Source: Toxonevra muliebris | Lineage: Eukaryota; Arthropoda; Insecta; Diptera; Pallopteridae | DNA length: 64,000 nt | Direction: 5' to 3' | Assembly (NCBI GenBank): GCA_963691655.1 | Contig: OY829330.1 | Span: forward strand, 2,108,001-2,172,000 | Part shown: in pieces, positions 48,634-59,340 of the stretch | Layout: every line of letters starts with the position of its first letter | Position numbering within the stretch: the stretch's first letter is position 1 | The notes under the pieces: generated by a model | Databases searched by the model: none | What the model saw: only the letters and a program-made list of their open reading frames with translations | What the model was told of the DNA's origin: nothing | Translations under genes and position numbers: made by a program

Positions 48634-49861
48634 TAGAAAAATCCACCCGATTATTTGTTCCTGTAAATTTTAATGGTCTTTTAATATTTGAATAGTGTAC
48701 ATTTTGTAATGGTAATATTCTATAATATGGTTCATCTTTGTGTCTTAGCCGTTTATAATTTCGAACTGGCCCGTTTTGTCTATTTTCTAGGTATGATTCC
48801 CTATCCTGATTTCTGTGATTGATTATATGCTCTTTCCTAGCCTGTAATCTTTCTATTAAAATGTTTACTTCGACAGTTTCTTTTGCTTCTGTTGGTGTGC
48901 ATTTGATTGTTGTGTGATATCGATTGTTATAATTGTTTATAGCAATCTGCATCTTCATTTCAACTGAGAGTTCACTATCCCCTATACCATTTATTTTTTC
49001 AATAAGTGTTGAGTGTAGTCGCTGTATGTCTGCATTGCCTGTATGTGAATTTGGTGTCGTGAAATGCGATTCAACCTGTTCTAAGTTAAGATAAGTTAAT
49101 ATTTGTTGTGCATTAAATTCATTATCCATAATAACTTTATTTGGTTTTCCAAATTTTGCAAAATGTTCAACAATAATTTGTTTTTTTGCTATCCAATTTC
49201 TGTTTGAAATATTATATGCTGCTGCGAATTTAGTAACCTTGCCGATAACTGTCACGAAGCTCCGTTTCTTATAGTGGAACATGTATTATGTAATTTTTTG
49301 CTGTTGGCGTTTCTGTAAGCTTGAATTTTGGTTTTATGGGATTTCTATCGTATTTTATTTGTTGGCATTTCCTGCAGTTATTTATTATCAACTGTATGTG
49401 TTCATTCCACTTAGGGAAAAAAATGTATGTTTTAGTGCATTGTAGCATTCGCTAATGCCACTGTGCATTGACTCTTTTGTATGATAAAGCGATAATTGTC
49501 TATGCAATTCTTCTTCGGTAGAAATATCAGTTGCTCGTTGAGTAGCTTTTATGAATTTGATATGCCTTGCATTTGAAAATATTGCAATAATTATTAATTG
49601 CACTTTGTGGTAATCTTGGTCAGTAACCTCTGAATAAATGCCTACATGGCCTGAGTTAATATAACGTTTCAAAATATCTATTATTCTAGTTTCGCTTTCT
49701 TGGGGATTAATTTCAATTATTTTTCTTTTATGCCTTTCAATTATTTCTGTTTGTGGATTATAAGTTAAAATAATTTGGGTTTTATATTTATTTACAATTT
49801 CTTCTCTAATGCCTATATGATCCAACTGTTCTTCTTCTGTTGAATGCAGTGTGTCTGACAA
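48614..49861 (-). pseudogene. Integrase of the errantivirus
   Basis: The N-terminal zinc-binding region begins in 49388-49861 (LYHTKESMHSGISECYN); the core lies in 48614-49282 with VIMDNEF and FTTPNSHTGNADIQRLHSTL. Where relatives have the catalytic Glu (IER), this copy reads IQR. A frameshift and the loss of the first catalytic region lie near 49282-49388. Confidence 0.82.
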
Positions 49862-50195
49862 TTCGAAATTTGACTCATTTTCATTTTGCTCATTTATTTT
49901 TATGAGTTTTCTTGCCTGCTTAAAAAATCAGCAACTTTCTTTTCGCTGCCCTTTAGGTATTGTATTTCAAAATTGTATTCTTGCCATTTCAGCATCCACC
50001 GGTGATGCCTTTGAAAACTGTGAAAACTCTTTTCCTCTATATTTACTATGCATGTATTTTATTGGACTATGGTCAGTAATAATTTTAAATTTGTTTCCGT
50101 ATAAATAAGGCCTAAAGTAATTTACTGAGAAAACAATAGCTAAAAATTCTTTATCTGTGGTGCTATAAATTTTTTCGTGCCTGTTAAAGAGCGGA
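49862..50195 (-). pseudogene. RNase H second half of the errantivirus
   Basis: The - strand reads through RHEKIYSTTDKEFLA and ITDHSPIKYM (near 50040-50180), the usual gypsy-type RNase H blocks. It is separated from the first half by an insertion. Confidence 0.7.
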
Positions 50196-50545
50196 GCGAA
50201 CGTTAATAATGTTTATATTGATTGTTTACCTGCTTATAAAATAAGTAATGATTTTACATTGAATTTTGTTTAACTTGAATTGGATTACACATTTCTAGAT
50301 TTATTTCATTTAGTACTATTTTGTACAACATAGTTACTATTATAATAATCATATATTATGTATTCTTATGTACATAACTTCTATTCTCACTTGTATATTA
50401 TATACCGTTAATCAAGTGGTACGACTTTGAAATTAAATAAAAATATTCTCGCTGGTGAATTGCTAACCCGTTCGTAGCGTGTCATCATTTTATAATCTAA
50501 AAATATCATTTTGAACGCCAACCATCTTGGGGATTGAAAAAGCTC
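50196..50545. mobile_element. ~345-bp insertion in RNase H, possibly a solo LTR
   Basis: Unrelated A+T-rich sequence between two halves of one RNase H domain. On the - strand it contains a TATA-like gtatataatata and AATAAA signals, as an LTR would. No certain target duplication or TG...CA ends, so the identity is open. Confidence 0.4.
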
Positions 50546-51593
50546 AATCTCCCCATGAAATGTAACAAATAGGGTGACCCTCTTGTGATATCACAGCTCC
50601 TATTGCATTGTCACTTGCATCTGTAGTCACAGTGAATTGCTTTTCAAATTGTGGATACTTCAAAATCGGATGGGAACTTATAAGGAGTTTTAAAGAGTCA
50701 AATGCTGATATATATTCTGGGTCGTTAATATTTATTTTGCTTCCTTTACTAAGATACTTTATCATCGGGTATGCAACTTTAGAATAATTTTTATGAATTT
50801 TCTATAAAATCCTGTAACGCCTAAAAAACCTTTGAGTTGCTTTTCAGTTTTTGGAATAGTAAGCTCTTCAATCACCTTTATTTTCTCTGGATTTGGTTTA
50901 ATTCCTTCTTTGGTTAAAATATGCCCTAAAAAATCAGTATCCTTTTTCATAAGACTGCATTTGTTTACTTGTATTTTTAGGTTGTGCCTTCTTAGAGTAC
51001 CAAATATTTTCTGAAGCGAACTTTCATGCTCTTCCAATGTCGTTGAGAATATAAGCATATCATCTAAATATACCACACATATTTTATTTATGTACTCCCT
51101 CAAAATTTCATTCATTAAGCGTTGAAAAGTTGCCGGAGCGTTCTTCAATCCGAATGGCATCCTGGCATACTCATAAAACCCTCTTGGAGTTACAAAAGCT
51201 GTTTTCTCAATATCATTTTCTGCGACTCGTATCTGATGATAGCCTTTTGCGAGATCTATCGTGCTGAAATATTGTGCCTTGCCAAGCTTATCTAATATTT
51301 CATCAATATTCGGCAAAGGATATTTGTCACTAATTGTTACCTCATTGAGACGTCTGTAATCTACAACTATTCTATATTTTTTTTTGTATTCCAGAACTAT
51401 CTAATTTTTTAGGGACAACAATTACAGGAGAACTATATTTACTTTTCTGCTTTTGCTCTATTTGTCGCCACACCTCCTCTTCGTGTTTCGGAGGATATGG
51501 ATAAAGTTTAGAATTTATTTGTTGATCTGTTGTTGTATTTATTTCGTGAACTATTGTTTTTGTGCTTGTTAATGTGTCGCCTTCTTTGTACAA
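50544..51593 (-). pseudogene. Reverse transcriptase of the errantivirus
   Basis: 51372-51593 and 50762-51316 hold the [30 protein letters not shown] and an intact [11 protein letters not shown] box, then [17 protein letters not shown]. 50544-50765 opens RNase H ([14 protein letters not shown]). Frame breaks near 51320-51370 and 50762. Confidence 0.85.
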
Positions 51594-51613
51594 AAGTTTA
51601 CTATATTTTTTAA

Positions 51614-52117
51614 TTAAATTTCAAAAATTTTCTTCTCTTTTTCATTTAAATGAATAGTTTGAATATTTCGAACTTCGCTTACTTCAAGTACATTTACCTC
51701 TTCATAGGTTTTGGAAATGAATGGAAGACTCACTCCATTAGTCAAATAAATCTCTTTATTTTTTATATTAATTTCTTTCACATTTTTGCCTATCCAATCC
51801 ATACCTAATAACAATGTCGTTTAGAATGCTTACTGTTGAACCTGTGTCTAAAAGTGTTAAGTATGGTTCATTTTCTATTGTAAGCTTTGAAAAAATTTTA
51901 TTTTGATCCGAGGCTAATTTATAAAAAACGTGTAGTTGATTTCGTTATTTTCTGTCCTATTTACCACTTCAACATCCATCGGCTCTGCCCTCTGCCTGCT
52001 TTGCTGGCTAAAATTCTGGTTATTAAATTGCCTACTCTGGCTAAAATTCTGGTTATTAAATTGCCTACTCTGGTTAAAATTCCTTGAAGGGTATACATAA
52101 ATTGTTTTGACCATTAT
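51614..52117 (-). pseudogene. Gag C-terminus and protease of the errantivirus
   Basis: 51914-52114 has repeats of QSRQFNNQNF, the basic Gln/Asn-rich tail of Gag. The protease follows with LLDTGSTV around 51836-51860 (catalytic Asp present) and ends in 51614-51814 (LLGMDWIGKN). A frameshift lies between. Confidence 0.75.
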
Positions 52118-52341
52118 TATTTATTTATTTATTTATTTTATTTGATTTTTTAGGAATTCCTAGTACAACAAGAACAGTGTCTTATATTATAGTACTAGTC
52201 ATAACAAGATTATATTAATTAATTAATTAAGGTGGGGAAAAAAAAAAAATTATACAGTAAAAATAAACATGACATGACGAATTAATGAATAAAATAACAA
52301 TAAAAGTACATATGTACGTATAAAGCAGGAAATATTTTAAA

Positions 52342-55314
52342 TTAACGATTATTTGACAGATATAGAAATAATTTCTTTTTAAATTGCAAGGCGTTACTTA
52401 AGAGTTGTAATTCATGGGGGAGCGTGTTCCAAAGACGTATTGAGCTCACAAAGAATTGGCGTTCAGATATTTGGCATAAGTATCTAATCTGTATTAGTTG
52501 TTTACCACGATTTGAACGAGAGAAACGCAATCTATTAAATAAGTAAGTGGGTTCCTTTGTAAAAATAACTTTATGTAGTTGAAGAGTTGCTTTGAGTTGT
52601 AATAAGTTATCAAATGATATACCAAAAATTTGTCTAGAATATTCAGATATGTGGTCAGTCCGTTTTAATTTGTATATATATCTAGCAATATTGTTGAATA
52701 GGACGTTAAGTTTGCGCCGACTTGTACTATCACAGTTCCCAAATATCTCACAGCCATAAAGAAAACTTGGTAAAAGATATGATTTAGCCAATAACAACCG
52801 AATCGAAAGAGGGGTAAAATACTTGGTGGTCCATTGGACACGAAGCTTACAATAGACGGAACCAATAACTCGGTTGATGTGGTCATTCCAACTCAAATTT
52901 CTGTTAAAAGTTAGTCCCAAATTCTTAGCCATATCAACAAAATCAATATCAGTATTATTTAGTTTTAATCGTGGCACATTAGTCAATTCCAATTTTTTAT
53001 TTTTGTTTATAACAATGCATTTTGATTTTTTTGGATTAAGGCATAACCCATTCACTGCAGCCCAGCGATTGACACATGTAAGATCAGAATTTATTATATC
53101 AATACAATCACCAACCAACTCCTTCTCACAGCTTTTAATTAGTTGAACATCGTCAGCATAAATGTGAACGTTAGTGTTACTTAGGACTTTAGGTAAGTCA
53201 TTAATATAGGCAACGAATAAGAGTGGACCCAAGATTGAACCTTGCGGTACACCTCGAGGGACATTAAGATAGGACGAAACAGAACTACCAACACATACTG
53301 CTTGCTTTCTTTCAGTCAAGTAAGAGGATACAAGCTTTACAGCGGTAGAAGAAAAATTATACTCAAGCCGTAGTTTCTCGCACAAAATGTTATGGACTAC
53401 ACTATCGAAAGCCTTAGAATGATCTAATAACGTCAGGAATGTGACTTGGTTGCTATCCAAAGCCAGTCGAATCTGTTCAGTAACGTCCAACAAGGCAGTT
53501 ATACAACTTCGTTTGGGTCTGAACCCTGATTGTCTGTCAGAGATCAGTGAATTATCGAGTAAAAACTTTATAATTTGCTTGTGTAGAAGTTGTTCGAAAA
53601 CTTTAGATAAGTAAGGCAAAATAGCAATAGGACGATATTCATTTTGTGACTTAGCAACAGGTATAATTTTTGCACATTTCCATATTCGAGGAAAAATAGA
53701 TGTAGTTAAAATAGTGTTAAATGCATATGTGATGTAGGGCAGTAAAGTTGGAAGCAGAGCTTTAAAAAATATGGGATGGACGCCGTCAAAGCCAATAGCA
53801 TTCGATTTAATGTGCAGAAAACTTTCCAGTACTTGAAATTGGTCAACACATGAAAAAGTGAATTTATTGTCAGTTGGAGAACTATCGGAAAAATGGCAAT
53901 AACTATGTTGGGGTGAGGGCATATCAGAGTTTACGAATTTTGCATTTAATTCATTTACATCAGATACTTCACGTGAAGGTGAACATTTACTACAGAGACC
54001 AATGCTTCGAATCTTATTCCACTTTTGTTTACTATTAATTGCTGTACTAAATTGTTGATTATAGAATGTTGTTTTAGCGCACTTAACCTTGTTGACTACA
54101 TTCCTCCTATGGTTTTTAAATTCTTCATACAACTCGGGTGTTCTATAGCGCTTCCAACGATTGTACGCCAGATCTCGCACAGCTATCTGATTTTGTATGC
54201 TTTTATTGAACCAAGGCATTTGAGAATGCTTAATAGTTTTGACTTTCGGGGGAACGAATTTGTCAAACAAGAAATTAACATTATCCTGTAGAAAATTAAT
54301 TTGAGAATCCACAGATGTCATAGTGAAAATATTATTCCATTCAATAGCACATATAGCTTGTCTTAGTTGGGTGTAATTAATATTCTTAAAATCTCTGTAG
54401 CAGAATGATTCTGAATCAGCCTCAAGTAGATAATCATACGTAAGAAAAATTAGATCATGTTTCGAGAAGATAGGAACAGATATTTGATCATAAAATTTAA
54501 CTTGTGTTAATTCGTTAACGAAAAACACGTCTAGAAGAGTGGCATTTGACTTAGTGAAATGAGTAGGCAAAAAATTACCGGCTGTATATAACCCTATGGT
54601 TTGCATGCTAAACTTGAGTGAATTGTCTGTAAGCAAATTGGAATTGAAATCACCACTAACTAACACATTACAGTACGACAGAGATAAGTTTTCAATAATT
54701 TCAAGTAATGGCATCAAATTCACATTGTTATTAGGCCTGTATACACATCCAATCAACATTTTTTCAATGCTGTTAGTTATTTCGATGAAAATATGTTCAA
54801 TATCTGAAAAAATGCTTGATTTAGAAACCAATTTGCACGGAATACCATCTCTTATATACATTGCAACACCACCACCATGTTTTTCCCTATCAGCTCGAAA
54901 GATACGAAAGCCATTCACTTTAAATTGTGCATCATAAGAATGAGGGGAAAACCACGTTTCAGAAATACAAATAACATCAACAGAGGAACCTTCAAACAAA
55001 TACCGAAATTCGTCAATTTTATTATTAAGGCTTTGAGCATTTATATGGGATATTTTTAATCCTTTTCTCTGTTTACTAAATACGCGAATTAAACTATGTG
55101 AGTTATCTTTGGAACTGCTGCTACCTGTATTATGTGAACGTAACATTACAAAAAATAATAAGTAATAAATATAGTATAAAATAAGCAACGCATTGAATAC
55201 AAGATTTAAAACAAAAATGAAAGTATAAATATCTAAATTGAGTAAGTAATATAATGGAATATAGTTTGAGACATTGGTATGGTAAAATAGAAAAATGTTG
55301 TGGAACATATGCAT
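52342..55314 (-). CDS. LINE-D ORF2: endonuclease + reverse transcriptase
   Basis: 990 codons with no break. The first ~57 residues are hydrophobic and may lie upstream of the true start; a likely start is the Met before LRSHNTGSSSS (about 55144). Endonuclease: ISHINAQSLNNKI, ICISETWFS, GGGVAMYIRDG, VSGDFNSN. RT: YRPIAILPYLSKVFEQLL, SGFRPKRSCITALLD, LLDHSKAFDSV, RGVPQGSILGPLLF and an intact HIYADDVQLI. It ends after a conserved C-terminal region (FYPSIRLWNTLP-like). The protein nicks target DNA and reverse transcribes element RNA there. Intact catalytic motifs make it a possible active copy. Confidence 0.9.
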   Translation of the reverse strand: MHMFHNIFLFYHTNVSNYIPLYYLLNLDIYTFIFVLNLVFNALLILYYIYYLLFFVMLRSHNTGSSSSKDNSHSLIRVFSKQRKGLKISHINAQSLNNKIDEFRYLFEGSSVDVICISETWFSPHSYDAQFKVNGFRIFRADREKHGGGVAMYIRDGIPCKLVSKSSIFSDIEHIFIEITNSIEKMLIGCVYRPNNNVNLMPLLEIIENLSLSYCNVLVSGDFNSNLLTDNSLKFSMQTIGLYTAGNFLPTHFTKSNATLLDVFFVNELTQVKFYDQISVPIFSKHDLIFLTYDYLLEADSESFCYRDFKNINYTQLRQAICAIEWNNIFTMTSVDSQINFLQDNVNFLFDKFVPPKVKTIKHSQMPWFNKSIQNQIAVRDLAYNRWKRYRTPELYEEFKNHRRNVVNKVKCAKTTFYNQQFSTAINSKQKWNKIRSIGLCSKCSPSREVSDVNELNAKFVNSDMPSPQHSYCHFSDSSPTDNKFTFSCVDQFQVLESFLHIKSNAIGFDGVHPIFFKALLPTLLPYITYAFNTILTTSIFPRIWKCAKIIPVAKSQNEYRPIAILPYLSKVFEQLLHKQIIKFLLDNSLISDRQSGFRPKRSCITALLDVTEQIRLALDSNQVTFLTLLDHSKAFDSVVHNILCEKLRLEYNFSSTAVKLVSSYLTERKQAVCVGSSVSSYLNVPRGVPQGSILGPLLFVAYINDLPKVLSNTNVHIYADDVQLIKSCEKELVGDCIDIINSDLTCVNRWAAVNGLCLNPKKSKCIVINKNKKLELTNVPRLKLNNTDIDFVDMAKNLGLTFNRNLSWNDHINRVIGSVYCKLRVQWTTKYFTPLSIRLLLAKSYLLPSFLYGCEIFGNCDSTSRRKLNVLFNNIARYIYKLKRTDHISEYSRQIFGISFDNLLQLKATLQLHKVIFTKEPTYLFNRLRFSRSNRGKQLIQIRYLCQISERQFFVSSIRLWNTLPHELQLLSNALQFKKKLFLYLSNNR

Positions 55315-55472
55315 TTCTTACATGTATACAAATCAATAATAACATCAATGCTATAGTTCCTGCTGGCAATGTTGTTGTTATGTTGTTGAAAGATGTATAG
55401 ATACTAGTAATAATTGTTTGTGTTGATTTAGATTTCATTGTTGTATTTAGAGTTGTAGAGAAAAATGAAACA

Positions 55473-56516
55473 TTATTGTTGTTGTAGGCGCTGCTGATCT
55501 TCATTATTGCTGCGAAAAAGACCCAAAGTTTGCTGTGCATTTCCAGAATCATTGTTCAGCATGCGGTTGTTGTAGTTGCTGCTATTGTTATTGTGTATGT
55601 AGTTGGATTGCATGATATTGTCATTGGAAGTAGCAGAGTTAATCATAATTTCCAACATAGGAATAGAACTAATTTTATTGGCAGTACTATCACGATCTTT
55701 CTTAGCGAAGACATGTCCGCGTTGTGTAAACACAGACCATAAATGTTTTTGATTTTTGTGCTTTATGGCTGCTTTTAAAATATTATAATTATTTTTAGTA
55801 AGACATTCGTTTACGAAAATTGGTGTGTCCGAGTTAAAACCAAGATGCTTTAAGCGGAGTATATCTTTGTTGGTACGTTTAAAATTAGAAATAGATTGGA
55901 AGATTATTCTTTTCTCAGCTGGTCTTGATAGTTTTATAATGATAACAGCATCAATTTTATTTGGAGTGTTTTGTGAATTAATTACGGGGCGTTTGGCGTT
56001 ATAACGATAAATATCTTTAACGACAGGTTGTTCAATACTCAAGGTTTGACACAACGATGAGAAAATTCCACGCAGGTTCTCCTGGTTGTACTGCGGAACG
56101 CCACATAAACGCAAATCACATGCAACAGCAGCGTTGTCAAACCGTGCTAACTGTTCTTTCAGAAACTGTATTTCAGACTTCATCTCAGGTACACTCGTCT
56201 CAATTTGCAACACCCTGTCAGAGACCTTCATGAGCTCGCTTTTGATGCCAACAATTTTTGAGTCCAACTCACTCAGAATATTTTCTTCAGATTCTTTAAT
56301 TTTGGCAGTGATCATTTCACAGTGTTTGTTTAAACGCTGATCCATTAACTGCCATAGGCGAGGACGTGCCATACTCAGAGAGTTTGGGTGTTTTGGATAG
56401 CGGAGAATCTGCCAACAGTTCCCTTGCACGTTTTGGAGCTCCGGGGCCCACATAATCTGATGTATTTTGAGAATCCATATCCAAATATACAATTGTAGGT
56501 TAGGATTCGTTCTCAA
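55473..56516 (-). CDS. LINE-D ORF1: coiled-coil RNA-binding protein
   Basis: 347 codons open; the true start may be internal (for example the Met of MARPRLWQLMDQRLNK). A heptad-rich segment (KIKESEENILSELDSKIVGI) is followed by CDLRLCGVPQYNQENL, an RRM-like fold, and an Asn/Gln-rich tail. It is uninterrupted and separated from ORF2 by about 160-330 bp. It probably coats the LINE RNA. Confidence 0.8.
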   Translation of the reverse strand: MRTNPNLQLYIWIWILKIHQIMWAPELQNVQGNCWQILRYPKHPNSLSMARPRLWQLMDQRLNKHCEMITAKIKESEENILSELDSKIVGIKSELMKVSDRVLQIETSVPEMKSEIQFLKEQLARFDNAAVACDLRLCGVPQYNQENLRGIFSSLCQTLSIEQPVVKDIYRYNAKRPVINSQNTPNKIDAVIIIKLSRPAEKRIIFQSISNFKRTNKDILRLKHLGFNSDTPIFVNECLTKNNYNILKAAIKHKNQKHLWSVFTQRGHVFAKKDRDSTANKISSIPMLEIMINSATSNDNIMQSNYIHNNNSSNYNNRMLNNDSGNAQQTLGLFRSNNEDQQRLQQQ

Positions 56517-56688
56517 TTTCTTGTTCGGTTGTTGCTGATTTAATAAGCAGCAAAATTATTGATTCAGCAAAATTTCAATAGTTATTAAACCAAGCAAGGT
56601 TTATAACAAGGTTTATAAGTGAAAAGTTGTTTTAATTTATTTAAATTGTAAAAAATATTAGATAAATTATGGAGCGCAAAAAAAATTT

Positions 56689-57570
56689 TTATACTTTACT
56701 AAACAGCGTTGCCACCTTCTTTTTGAATGGATTATTTTGTCTAACTTGGTGGCTGAAATTCCTCGGTTGATTGGAATTTGTTTGGCTATTTTTAACATTT
56801 AAAGGATTGTTTTGCCTAGCTTGCTGACCTCTATTAACATTTGATTGATTGAATGTACTATGCTGACTTCTCTGATAAAAGTCCTGATTTCTATTTGGCA
56901 TATTTTTAATTAAAAGATTCTGATTTAAATTGCCTTCATCTTGGCCTATAAAATCGCTAATTATATCACTAATTTCTGATAAATTACATTTTCTAATTAT
57001 GGCATAAGATAAAGGTCCTGATGCCAACTCCTTTATTCTTTGAACAAGCATTCCACTAAAAATTTCAAGCATTGGTTGGCCATTATTGTCATATGCTATA
57101 AATTCAGAAATGCCTTCAACAAATTGCCTTATCTTATTTTCTAAGTCTAATATATTTCTCACTCTCATGTTTGAAATGTCCTTCGTGATTGACAGCTGAT
57201 CTCTCCTTAGTTTGTAATGCCGCTTCAATGTCTCCTTGCAGTCGTTCCAGGTCGTTGGAGGATTTATATTTAAAATATTTTTTGCCGCTCCCTGAATTTT
57301 AGAGTTGTAAATCGCCTGAAATGTTGCAGCCTCATCGAATCGGTGGTCAAGAAGAGCACGATCTACCGCTCCAATAAATGACGGTAGTGTTCCAGGTTCT
57401 CCATTGAACAATGGCAGATGTTTAATATCGCGATGCCGGTCTTGTTGCGTCACAATGGCAGTGAGAGCTGCCAAACAATGCGCCACGTTCTGTTGCTCCA
57501 CCATAACTCTATTTTGGTCGAAACTTGCTGCTCTTCTTACCCGGTTAATTTTGATGCTATAGTGCTTCAC
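56689..57570 (-). CDS. gag: Errantivirus gag, N-terminal part
   Basis: 293 codons open from 57570. Core motifs LPLFNGEPGTLPSFIGAVD, DHRFDEAATFQAIYNSKI and CKETLKRHYKLRRDQLS fit the errantivirus Gag capsid. The C-terminal part is Asn/Gln-rich. It is cut off by LINE-D; the remaining tail lies at 51914-52117. It forms the particle shell in intact relatives. Confidence 0.82.
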   Translation of the reverse strand: MKHYSIKINRVRRAASFDQNRVMVEQQNVAHCLAALTAIVTQQDRHRDIKHLPLFNGEPGTLPSFIGAVDRALLDHRFDEAATFQAIYNSKIQGAAKNILNINPPTTWNDCKETLKRHYKLRRDQLSITKDISNMRVRNILDLENKIRQFVEGISEFIAYDNNGQPMLEIFSGMLVQRIKELASGPLSYAIIRKCNLSEISDIISDFIGQDEGNLNQNLLIKNMPNRNQDFYQRSQHSTFNQSNVNRGQQARQNNPLNVKNSQTNSNQPRNFSHQVRQNNPFKKKVATLFSKV

Positions 57571-57831
57571 TCCGCTTTAATTTTAATCGTACTTTATTTT
57601 TAGTTTTAGAATTAAAAGTTCTTCCTTTATAGATTGATTAATTTTTTTTTTTTAATGTTTTATAGTTTTAGATAGCGTTGTTTCTACGGAGCTGGTAAAT
57701 TGTACTTCAGCTACTTCATTTCTCGCTTTTTTTTTAATTACAGCCGTACCGAGTGTTGTTTCTGCGAAAGCATACAATTTTCTTCAATAATTTCACCTTC
57801 TTCGTTTCAACACCTTTTTTTTAAAAAAAAA
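57571..57831 (-). other. Errantivirus 5' leader
   Basis: Between gag and the primer site; U/A-rich and non-coding. From 57801 on it is duplicated at 63033. Confidence 0.6.
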
Positions 57832-57841
57832 GACTGCGCCA
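57832..57841 (-). promoter_or_regulatory. Primer binding site, tRNA-Ser type
   Basis: TGGCGCAGTC on the - strand, complementary to the end of fly tRNA-Ser as in 17.6/297-type elements. It lies 20 bp from the inferred LTR end, further than usual. Repeated at about 63063-63072. Confidence 0.65.
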
Positions 57842-57861
57842 CTTTTATTTCTTAAATAAAG

Positions 57862-58067
57862 AACAACTTGCAGTTTCATTCTTTATTGAATTCTTTTATC
57901 AGCTTAAATTTACCCTACACCTTTTATTGGCTGAGTTACCTTGAAATTCACAATCTCATTAACTTATTACAAAAAAGGTAACTCAGCAAGATTGAATATT
58001 GCACAAAATACGTTATCATATTACAAACTTAAAATATTCTGGGTTGCCATTATTATTATATATAACT
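57862..58067 (-). repeat. Errantivirus 5' LTR
   Basis: On the - strand it begins AGTTATATATAATAATAATG. It matches the 3' LTR, with about 8-bp and 24-bp deletions relative to the 63093-63331 copy. It contains AATAAA in the sense strand. Confidence 0.85.
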
Positions 58068-58736
58068 TGCGCGCGTAAGAATATTTTTTTAATAGTTTCT
58101 TTCAAAGATTTTACAAAAAGGTAACTTCTTATTTATAATTTATAAATTAAATAATCCGCGAGCTTAAAATGTATCACTAAGTAAATAAAATTTTAATTTC
58201 TGCCTCTTCTAAGCATTTAATAACTGTCTAATGACATGAAAAGAATAATCAAGCTGGAATAATATATGAAAATATTTCTATAATTATTTTCAGAAAAAAT
58301 TTGTTGATTTAATGGGAAGAATAGCTTTTTCTGATTAACTTTTCAAGATAAAAAAAGAGTTGAATTCCAGAATCACAAATGCATATTCTTACTACTTGTA
58401 AGTTAGTGGGAATATTTGATGCGTGATTCCCCGTTTTGACTGAATAACGTTGATGATGAGAAATTTCTGATCAATGAAAACTTTATGTGAGAATCTGGAG
58501 AGTTAAAAGAAAAAATTAAATAAAGGAACGTTTCCCACACGCTACAAAAAACAAGCTGCCATTGTTTTTTCAAAGACTAGTGTAGTCTAAGTGGGGTGAA
58601 CATACAGTGGCGTCAACGCCAAATTTATTACATTATCTACTACTTGGCATAAAACAGTGATTACCTGCGTAAAATGATTAATAATGCGAAACAGAGAATA
58701 CAAAAAAAGATGAAAGAAATTAAAAAGCAGCAGGAA

Positions 58737-59340
58737 AAACAGGTTAAAATTGTTAATAAAAATTAATACGAGAACAAAAACAAAAATAATACAAATTAAA
58801 GTGAATCACAATTGATATATAAAAACAAATTAAATTACTTAAATTTAGTGGTTTTTCATGGAAAATAATCATAAATCGAAATTTTAAATCTTGCTAAGCT
58901 ATCTGATGATCGCACAGATGCGGGAAACGAGCTCCATGCTATTATGACGCTGATGAAAAATAGTGGACTAGTATTTAAATAATTAAAGATTAACACTTAG
59001 AACGACTGCATTGTGCAAATTTCAGTTTTCTATATAAGCCCTGTTCACGCTTTAGAGTAAAGTGCTGGTTAACGGAGTAACAGGTTAAAAATGTAACACA
59101 AAATTACTCCACAATAACAAAATATACGGCATTTGCTTTTACCCTCACTTTACACTTTTTCTCTGGTTTGACTCTTGAGTAAAATATTTGTTACTCTTGA
59201 GTAAAATATTTGTTATTCTGTTACACTGAGTAAGAGATAAAATTTGTGTTGCCTACTTCTTGATTTGTATAACAATAAAAAACAAGTTTTGTTGTCAATC
59301 AATTGGGAACATTGTTCGCAGAGAGTGCAATATACCAATT
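58737..59340. other. Flank without gene
   Basis: A+T-rich. Around 59168-59220 a short tandem repeat (ttactcttgagtaaaatatttg repeated twice in part). No coding signal. Confidence 0.5.

Larger units (their letters stand above)
52118..56685 (-). mobile_element. LINE-D, full-length or nearly so, inside the errantivirus
   Basis: About 4.6 kb with ORF1 (55473-56516), uninterrupted ORF2 (52342-55314) and a (AAAT)n tail near 52118-52140. It splits the errantivirus between gag (from 56689) and the Gag tail/protease (to 52117). The microsatellite tail and RT motifs suggest the CR1 superfamily. The target duplication was not resolved. Confidence 0.85.
44734..58067 (-). mobile_element. Defective errantivirus-like endogenous retrovirus
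   Basis: - strand order: 5' LTR (57862-58067), tRNA-Ser-type primer site, gag, protease, RT, RNase H, integrase, env, polypurine tract, 3' LTR (44734-44942 plus 47225-47240). A candidate 4-bp duplication tgcg lies at 44730-44733 and 58068-58071. Interrupted by a Helitron in the 3' LTR, LINE-D between gag and pol, and a ~345-bp insertion in RNase H. Gene order and env with a furin-type site match insect errantiviruses (gypsy/17.6-like). Multiple breaks; not functional. Confidence 0.88.
57801..58736 (+). repeat. First copy of a direct duplication
   Basis: Leader end, LTR and about 670 bp of flank are repeated at 63033-64000 in the same orientation, with near identity in the flank by eye. The unit length is about 5.23-5.26 kb. 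Confidence 0.9.
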
